From Lingula anatina (taxonomy: Eukaryota > Brachiopoda > Lingulata > Lingulida > Lingulidae), in the NCBI RefSeq assembly GCF_001039355.2, contig NW_019775637.1, forward strand, positions 247,017-275,867: a DNA stretch of 28,851 bases, given 5' to 3'. Each line of letters starts with the position of its first letter. Position 1 is the stretch's first letter. The notes below the pieces were generated by a model. It saw only the letters and a program-made list of their open reading frames with translations, did not search any database and was not told where the DNA came from. Positions 12,039 to 28,851 of the stretch are shown in pieces. The translations under genes were made by a program, and so were the position numbers.

Positions 12039-12150
12039 AGGTCCACTGAGATACTGAGTACTGCACAACACCCGTCTGCTAGCAACCAAGACTTTCACGT
12101 TCTGGAACCCTACGCACATTCATGCATCTTTTACATTAAAACTGAATAAA
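12039..12150 (+). other. Candidate alternative non-coding exon with polyA signal
   Basis: A good acceptor (TTTTTCATTTCAG ending at 12038) is followed within 112 bp by AATAAA at 12145-12150 and then a T run, with no coding frame. With the donor at 11506 this could form a short non-coding transcript from the RSRC1 promoter. It is inferred only from signals. Confidence 0.25.
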
Positions 12151-12473
12151 TACGTTTGTAATTCCGTATTTTTTTTTTTTCATTTTGATATGAAATAATG
12201 ACCATAACGGTAGTAAAAATAATAAAGGAAAAGAGGTAAAATTATAAAGGCATGATTTCTGTCAGGTCACTTTCAAATTTAATCTGCTAAAACTGAACTG
12301 TAAGTATTGTGTTTGGGATTGATGATTTCTACAGTAACAGGTTTAAAAGTTTTTAATATGCCCAGTATTTTGTAAATAATTGAGTTTGCGCATTTTATAG
12401 AATACATTTTAGAGGTTTATTTCTACACAGTCACACCTCAAATGAAGTGAACTTGCCTCGCCGTTCGCCCCTC

Positions 12474-12501
12474 AGATGGAATGAACTCGTGCATTCCATC
12501 T
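12474..12501. repeat. Inverted repeat with 10-bp arms
   Basis: AGATGGAATG (12474-12483) and CATTCCATCT (12492-12501) are exact reverse complements around an 8-nt spacer. It lies in the presumed first intron of RSRC1, and no function can be assigned. Confidence 0.7.
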
Positions 12502-12980
12502 CATTTCACTCAGAATGGGCCGCCTGTAGTCCGCTTCTTCTTCGTCCAGGTCTGAAACAATTAATCAGGGTAAAAAGCCATAATTTACTATTTAATTCAT
12601 TTTGAGTCCAGATAATTATGCAAAATAATTTTTTTCTTCCTTTGCAAATAGATATGCTGTAATTTTCCTGTAACCTGTTGTTGGTACCGTATTGAATAAA
12701 GATGCGCGCTCTTTAGAGACGGAGACCCATATTGATATTGCAGGGCTAACGCAGGTTCGGCATAATTTGTCCCCATTAAAAAGGTTTGTTTTGGAGTGAT
12801 AAGTGACAGGTTATCAGCGTATTTTCATCAAGACAATAAGGTCATTTTCACGTATGCCCAACCTGAAGTTTTACTTGGTAGTCTGAACTAATGAATGACT
12901 CGATAACGCGATGTTATAATTTACCCGGTCAGTGATCTCCACTTGTCTGCAACTTGTGCACAAGATTTATGTGCAATAAA

Positions 12981-13213
12981 CTGAGACCCCATTTCCATAG
13001 ATTTTTAGATCGATCTATCCCTGTGGGGAGTCTCACTAGATTACTGTCAGCTTGGCCGGCTTAAGCGTCTGTCCCGCCTACTAAAAGCTGTAAGGGAGTA
13101 ATTAACTATGGTGCCCGCTCGGCTGACTGCAATTTAGCGTGAACCCCCAGGGAGTTAGGTCGATCTAAATCTTAATCTCTAGATCGATCTAAATCTCTGG
13201 GAAAGCACCCTGA
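12981..13213 (+). mobile_element. Foldback MITE-like element, copy A
   Basis: This is one of three related copies of about 220-230 bp in this window. The ends carry inverted TTTCC.AGA..TTTAGATCGATCT motifs. The inner parts are also inversely related: TCCCTGTGGGG and then TCAC.AGATTACTGTCAGC on the left match the reverse complement of the right side (CAGTCAGC, GCGTGA, CCCCAGGGA). CTGA flanks both ends (12981-12984, 13210-13213) and may be a 4-bp target duplication. It has no coding capacity. It lies in the presumed RSRC1 first intron, about 325 bp before the start codon. Confidence 0.75.
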
Positions 13214-13537
13214 GAGTATCATGGAATATGCGGCTTTTTTTTCTGCTTTTCTGTCAGAGGCACCCGTGACAGAATTTGCAGTATTGTCTTGCTGTGACTA
13301 CAAATTTTTAAGCTTGGTTTTAAGAATGCATTACTGTGTTAAATAAACTAGTTGTTACTGCATAGTTATGCAAGAAAGAATTAAAATATCTGGGTACTTC
13401 AATCAACCCAAGGCCTTTTCATACATCCATAACAATTATGTACATCAGTTGCTTTATATTGATTGAAAGTAGCTTTCTGGCTGTGAAGAAATGCATTTTT
13501 CATGTGTTTTAGGATATATTTTAGAAATAGCACAGTG

Positions 13538-16500
13538 ATGGGAAGACATTCAGACACTGATAGTGAAGACGACCGTCGTTCAAAGCAGAAAAAGAAACGC
13601 AGATCTAGGTATGGTTCAGCTGTGTACATGTAGATCTCAGGTCCTAAATTTGCTTAGGAAGTCACACTTGGCTGGTTTTAGCACTTAAGTTGCTATGAAT
13701 GAGGTTTTGCATAGTTGCAAATAATTATATTATGTATTCCACAAAATCTAGAGCCATGTAACTATAGAGCTATAGCTGTATGTACACATCAGACAGAAGC
13801 TATGATACACATGTAGTTTTTTTATTTCACTTCAGTTGCGTTGTGTAAATTGGATATTGCAGGTGTTAAGCTGTTTTTAGATTTAAATTGTTTTATGTAT
13901 TGTTTTTGTATATATTTGCATAAAAAGGTGAGGCTCCATTAGTATAAACATACTGCCTTTGGTTTTAAAGTAAAATGAATATTACAAGTCTAGCCACAGT
14001 GCAGGGTCAGTTACTTTGAAAACTTAAACTCAACTTTATCCTTTTAGATCTTATTCTCCTGACAGTCAGAGTTCATATTCCAAGAAGTCAAAACACAAGA
14101 AATCCAAAAAGTCCAAGAGTAAGAAGCGATCTCGTTCAAGGAGTAGGTCAACAGAAAGGTAGTTCCCTAGAAATTAAGATATGAGCATAATTAAATAGTT
14201 GGTTATATTTGCTTTTTTATGTTACAGCTAAAAGGTTATACTTCTTTTATTTTGTTAACTTATTTTATCATCCTACAATATCAAAAGAAAAGTTTTTGAT
14301 AAGAAGCTGTTTGACAATTTAGATTTAAGACTGATCTAAGACTGTGAATTGACTGAATGTCCAGTATCCATCTTTAATTATTTACAGTCTGTAGCACATT
14401 GTGTTATGGTTAGTTCCCTAACCTAAATTATGATATGCATCAGTTTTAAGATTTCCAAAAAAGGGTACGACAAAGACAAATTGTTTAATTTGTTTAAATT
14501 GTTTAATTGTTTTAATTTGTTTAATTTGGTAACAAATTAAACAACCACTGAAGTATCATGAAGTTATTTATAATGTTACTTATGTGTAAGAGCCACTGGT
14601 GAATTTAATTTGAAGAAGTGAATTTGATTTTATTTTCTATTTCTCCAGAAGTAAAGACTCAAGAAGGAGGTCAAGGTCAAGAAGCACAGAACGGAGAAGA
14701 AGATCTAGGTCAAGGAGTCCAGACTATAGGAAAAGATCCAGGTCAAGTAGTTTGGATCGCAGGAGAAGGTCAAGGTCAAGAAGTAGAGAAAGGAGGTCAA
14801 GGTCAAGAAGTAGAGATAGGAGGTCAAGGTCAAGAAGCAGAGAAAGAAGATCAAGAAGGTACGATATTTTCTTATATATATATATATATATATTTTTTTT
14901 TTTTTTCAAAAGCACAAAACTAGGACAAATAGTGTTTTTGTGTTCTTGATTGTGTCATGAATTGAAAGTCAAGGCAAATGCATATTTGATCCACAATATC
15001 TCTCTGTAAGAGTATTGCAGAAAGCATGTAATTAATGTGAATGACATCATATATAGTGTCATTATATTTTCAAAGAAACAGAGAAAAAATTAATATCAGA
15101 AAATGTAGATAAAATAATTCTAAACTTAAAGCATACTCCAATGCTGTCTTTGTAGGTCAAGTAGATCCAGAGAAAGATCAAGAAGATCAAGATCTAGGTC
15201 ACGAGACAGATATCAAAGGTCAAGAAGCAGGGAATCTACGAAAGAAATTAAAGTGCCAACGAGGTACAGTGAGTTTGCAAGCATATCACTAAAATTGATT
15301 TGACTTAGTAGATTTTTGACTACTTGTCCTTTTATATCTTTTATGTCTTCAAAAAATTATATCCTTAGACAAATTATTCCATTGCATACCCTTTCAGAAT
15401 ATAACAATTTTTTCTGTGCATATCAGTGAGTATTTATTCTTATTGTTTCAGTGATCCTTGTAGTGATATCCCAGGATTCCAGGACCTGGTATGTAGACTA
15501 TGCAGATCACTCTGGGTACATGGTGGGGAGGTCTGGATGGGGTGGATCCGGGGTGTGGTTTGGGCTGGGGTTTGGGTGGGGAGAGGTCAGCTTCTGAATC
15601 AGCTTCTAGATTGAACAAGCCCAAGGAAGCAAAATTTATTTTCTCTTCACACTTCAGTTACCCCCATATTCTACCCTTATTTCATATGCAGATGTATATT
15701 GACACAGCTTCTAATTTTTTAGAATTTATAACATTTATTAAAATGTGTTAACATTGTGTGTGGTGGTTGTGGGTTATTGCTAATGCTTAGTAAGCAGGGC
15801 TTTGTCACTGTTTCGCTAATAGCTTGAAGGCACAAAAGTAAGCTAAAATATTTATTGTATAATATTGGTTACAGGACCCTGCAGAACAAAACAAGATTCG
15901 CCTACAGATGGCACTGAAGGCAGCAGGCAAGTTTTTTTAAATCTTAACAGACAGCTGTATTAAAGGCTGTATTCTCAGAGCTTTTAGATCGATCTATCCC
16001 TGCGGGTAGTCTCACTAGATTACTGTCAGATAATCCGGCTTAAATGTCCGTCACGCCTACTACAAGCTGTAAGGGGGTAATTAACTTTCGTGTCCGCCCG
16101 ACTGACAGCTATTTAGCGTGAACCCCCAAGGAGTTAGGTCAATCTAAAGTAGATCGATCTAATCTCTGGAAATGGGGTCTAAGATATTAGCAAAATGTGC
16201 TTATATTATAATTATAATTAAATAAAATTTTCTTGTGAAACTTCTGGCTGATTAACAATTATGTTTTGGTTATTTAATTATTTAGTTGTGAACAATGCTG
16301 AGATGTTTTGTAGCTAACTAGGGTGTGGATGGATAGCTATGAAGGTGCCATGATTGGAATGTTAAATGTAAAAATTTTATTCAAGTTTAACTGTGACCAT
16401 TTCAGCTGATGCAGACAACAAGCTAAAGGCCCAGGGTTTGATAGAAGGCAGGACTCGTGCCATGGAGCTTACAGACCAGCTGGAGCGCCAGAAAGCCATA

Positions 16501-17431
16501 GAAGAGATTGAGGAGCAAGGTTTTGTTCCACAGTCTTTCACATCAGGGTCATCAAAAGATGTAAGTGTTTATTCTGCTTCAGAACTTTGTTGGATACAAA
16601 AATTGTAACATTAATGTCAAATGATTTAAATCATATAATAAGAATTTATATATTGTATTTAAATATGATAGGATCTCTGAACTGGAGGTTGACAGGTGAA
16701 ACCCTTGATGTATAGAATTACTGAGCGCATTTAATTCATTCTTTTAAAATTGCTTTGAAGATGGATGGTTGTTTTCATTTTACTCTGACCAATAATCAAT
16801 TTTACTGTAACAAGTAAACATTTGTGTATTTCTAGACCACAGTGCAGCAGAAACAAGGAGCCCATGAGAGTGCGATATTTGGGCGCAGTTACTCCAGCTT
16901 TACCAGTGTAAAGAAAGAGCCTAACACAGAGACTACTGGCAAGATAGTGTACAGGGACACTGGCTCTCTGTTACATCCTAGTGTAAGTTGCTCTCATTTG
17001 AGAAAAGGCACTTTGTGATTTTCTGCAACAATTAATTTGAGTTGCCTTGCAATTATTTCTAAACAACTGTTATGCTGTATAACGTCTGTATTCAGCAATT
17101 CATCAGTAACTGCAAGTATAATATTAGAAATTTGTCAGTTACTTCAGGCAACATTATGTTTTTAACCGAATAATGTTAGACATTTTTTACTATTTTTGGC
17201 TTTTGAAAATGACGGCTGAATGTTGATTTTGAGATATTTGTAGTTATTATTTGCAATTGCTCAGTCTCAGATTGATACAATGTAGGTATGAGAAATTCAT
17301 CTTCAGCTTGTGAAATTTTTTGTATGAACGTTTTTCAGCTTTGTGTAAGTGCTGAAGAGAAGATGGAGAGATGGAAGAAGAAAGTTGCAGAATACAGGAG
17401 GAAGAAACTAGAAGGAGAGGCTATGGTGTGA
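13538..17431 (+). CDS. RSRC1: RSRC1 (SRrp53-like) arginine/serine-rich coiled-coil protein 1, 327 aa, nine coding exons
   Basis: Coding exons are 13538-13608, 14048-14158, 14649-14858, 15156-15263, 15452-15488, 15875-15926, 16406-16560, 16836-16982 and 17339-17431 (TGA). All phases close, giving 327 residues against about 334 in human. The N-terminus MGRHSDTDSEDDRRSK resembles the human start. Residues about 18-170 are a dense RS domain, including a 27-bp tandem repeat in exon 3 (RERRSRSRS, RDRRSRSRS). Residues 180-250 form a charged helix (LTDQLERQKAIEEIEEQ) followed by FVPQSF, like human FVQQTF. The tail SLLHPSLCVSAEEKMERW corresponds to the conserved human tail. Human RSRC1 is a nuclear protein reported to act in constitutive and alternative pre-mRNA splicing, in 3' splice-site choice. 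That role is inferred here from family membership. The sixth coding intron uses a GC donor. Confidence 0.93.
14870..14906. repeat. (TA)n/T(n) microsatellite just after RSRC1 exon 3
   Basis: About ten TA repeats followed by 14 T lie within 50 bp of the donor at 14859. Confidence 0.85.
15525..15581 (+). promoter_or_regulatory. G-run cluster downstream of the 37-nt RSRC1 exon
   Basis: Seven runs of three or four G (15525-15528, 15539-15542, 15550-15553, 15562-15564, 15567-15570, 15574-15576, 15578-15581) lie in the sense strand of the intron, starting 36 nt after the donor of the 37-nt exon. Intronic G runs near a 5' splice site are known binding sites for hnRNP H/F and can help short exons be recognised. 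They could also form an RNA G-quadruplex. Function here is inferred. Confidence 0.55.
15927..16405 (+). other. RSRC1: GC-AG intron of RSRC1
   Basis: The exon ends GCAGCAG at 15926 and the intron begins GCAAGT, the typical strong GC donor. The acceptor is TTTCAG ending at 16405. Joining here reads AAADADNKLKAQ in frame. The only nearby GT (15931) would join to give an in-frame TGA, so the GC donor is needed. Foldback copy B is inserted 33 bp into this intron. Confidence 0.85.
15960..16182 (+). mobile_element. Foldback MITE-like element, copy B
   Basis: It is in the same orientation as copies A and C and closest to C (shared GTCAGATAATCC and GGGGGTAATTAACTTTCGTG). The ends are TTCTCAGAGCTTTTAGATCGATC on the left and GATCGATCTAATCTCTGGAA on the right. 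TTAA (15960-15963) and CTAA (16179-16182) flank it, compatible with a degenerate TTAA target. It lies in the GC-AG intron of RSRC1. Confidence 0.8.
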
Positions 17432-19370
17432 GCACAGTGAGACCCAGGGTAATGTCTCATGTTCAGGAAAATAGATGGCGATGGTGGTGAACATGCCCCA
17501 AGATGAGACTTGACAGGGGAGGTCATCAGCACTTCACTGGAGATTCCTCTCCGTTTCATTTTCAATGTGCTCAGCATCAGATATTGAAATACTGGTTTAA
17601 TGTGAAGGCTTGATACGTCATTCTTCAACAAAAGCTATTGAAACAGAAAGAGATTGCGTGTGCCTTGCAAAGGAGCTTTTGGATTGCATGCACTTAGGCA
17701 GCATTATATGTATGAAAATTATAAAGATGAAACAGGTGATGAAAGAAGTCAGACACGTGCATTGTTTAAGTTTTAGAGAATGTAACAGACTTTTAAGCAA
17801 AAACATCTAATTTACAAGAAACGGATTATAAAATGAATGTCATGAATGTGTAGTAATTTTTCAGCAATTTAAACTCAGTAGTTGAAGCTATGTGTAATAT
17901 TTAGTGTATAGAAATGAACAGAAAAGACAAAGGAACATAGCAGACAAAATGTAAATGCATTTTATTTACACCTGTACATCGTATCTACCACATAATATAT
18001 GTACAAACATATTAAATCCAGTTACAAAATGAATTAATAAATTATCGTTAACATGCACTTGTTCAACCATGATTTTATGTGCTAAATCAAGCCAACAAAA
18101 ACTGCTGCATTTGGAAAGGGTTAACAAGAACACAACTCTAAACAGAGGTGTAACCTCCACAAATATTTTAGCATAATTTTAACATTTATTGCACAGTTCC
18201 AAAGAAGGTAAAGCATTGATGATTGTGCAAGAAACATTTCACTTAAAAGGTCTTTGATATGTCACCACAACTATAACACACCTGCAAAACTCAATTTTGA
18301 ACACGTTTTCCAGTTACATGTTAACTATGAGAAAGAGATATGGAGCATGTCTATAATTGTAACTATTATATCAAAGATAACCCTGCACATCACATGAACC
18401 AAAAAAAGTACCATGACTGTTAGTTAAGAATTAAGCAGTGCTGTTTTGAACTAAAATGTGCTCAAATATAGTGTTAAATTGATGTTAACTTGAGTATAAT
18501 AGATTGTAATAATCACGATGTTCTACTTCCTTCATCAGTCAGGTGGAAATATTCCAAGTCTAACGTCATTTTTTCATATATTATTTTTTGTATTTAGCAG
18601 AAGCACTCAGCCTGGTATTTCAACATCACCATTACATGAAGAAATATATCATGCCAAAATGAATGTGCTCCATCTTTTGTAGAGAGTAAAATGTGAAGTT
18701 GATGAAATACCATAGATGATCTGTGGAAGTCTGTTATATGGTAAGGCAAGCTTAAACCTGGTCTGGCAACATTACCGTAGGTTTAAGTCTTCTTTTTGAT
18801 ATATTTTTCACTGACCAATGGAGATGAATGAAAATTTTTTTTCAGGCGCAGACAGAGGCGCAACACTACATGAACTGTCCAGTAACGATAAATAAAAGAT
18901 CATAATATAGATAAGCCTGTGTCAGTTGAAATATGTCTCAAAATCCATACAGGACATCATCTTGGATCCACAAATTTGGATAACACCCCTTGCTTTTTTC
19001 TCACAGGATGATACAGCTGAAACCTTGGCAAAGAAGCTACCATTTAGCCTCGATGGTACACAATTTCCATCTACACCTTTTCTACCCATATCTGACTACA
19101 AAAGTTTTAACTCATTTGTATTTCCTTTTCATAAATTGCAACACATTTATGGATACAAGCATTTTAGGACAATAACAAAGCAACTCCTCCTAAGTGGACA
19201 GCGACCTTAAATTATGTATCTCCCAAAAGTGGTTAACATAACCATTCTTTAAGCAGTCATGAATTTTAATCCGCCCCATGTTAAGATAATGTGTGCTGAC
19301 ATGTGACAAGATAAGCTACATCCCTATCGATACGCTCCAAGACACATAGATTTATTAAGCCACCCCCCTT
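17432..19370. other. Convergent 3' region of RSRC1 (+) and TBC1D23 (-)
   Basis: There is no further coding sequence between the two stop codons. Possible RSRC1 polyA signals (AATAAA) are at 18036-18041 and 18891-18896. Possible TBC1D23 signals (TTTATT on +) are at 19351-19356, 18185-18190 and 17961-17966. Depending on which are used, the two transcripts may end apart or overlap. Confidence 0.5.
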
Positions 19371-28844
<9,474 letters not shown>

Positions 28845-28851
28845 TTACGAA

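Noticed and set aside
14618-14923. Gly/Gln/Glu-rich frame overlapping RSRC1 exon 3
   Set aside because: It is another frame of the RS-coding repeat. The RS frame is the one that matches the flanking exons and splice phases.
18926-19210. 94-codon plus-strand frame in the convergent 3' region
   Set aside because: It has no domain, lies downstream of an RSRC1 polyA signal, and lacks nearby splice or promoter support.

Overview
This window is eukaryotic nuclear DNA, AT-rich and intron-dense. Short exons of about 40-600 bp are bounded by GT/AG splice sites, with many microsatellites and small non-autonomous transposons. Two genes are clear relatives of vertebrate genes: RSRC1, an arginine/serine-rich splicing protein, and TBC1D23, a Golgi vesicle-capture protein. 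The gene set, intron-rich structure and small palindromic elements suggest a bilaterian invertebrate. A lophotrochozoan such as a mollusc, or an amphioxus-like animal, is possible, but the sequence alone does not settle the phylum.

Layout. 1-2440: purine-rich minisatellite on the + strand with a higher-order repeat, interrupted by a unique stretch at about 602-1000. 2441-3090: T-rich tandem array holding a poly-T run of about 125 nt. 3522-4316: probable solo LTR of a retrotransposon. 4317-6131: no gene seen, one perfect 13-bp hairpin at 5190-5219. 6132-9894, minus: six-exon gene for an unrecognised basic, proline-rich, coiled-coil protein. 9961-10529: CRE-like sites upstream of it. 11430-12150: candidate non-coding exons upstream of RSRC1. 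13538-17431, plus: complete nine-coding-exon RSRC1. 19371-28827, minus: sixteen exons of TBC1D23, missing only its N-terminus beyond the right edge. RSRC1 and TBC1D23 are convergent.

The notable structure lies in the exon borders and small repeats. TBC1D23 carries three independent short tandem duplications that each copy an exon edge with its splice site; one is in frame and creates twin 5' splice sites 60 nt apart. RSRC1 has a GC-AG intron that the reading frame requires, a block of phase-2 RS exons all divisible by three, and a G-run cluster just downstream of a 37-nt exon. Three copies of a long foldback MITE-like element and one hAT-like element with 30-bp inverted termini sit in introns. 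I found no operon, CRISPR array, RNA gene or clearly novel multi-gene system. The unrecognised coiled-coil gene and the splice-site duplications are the best leads.
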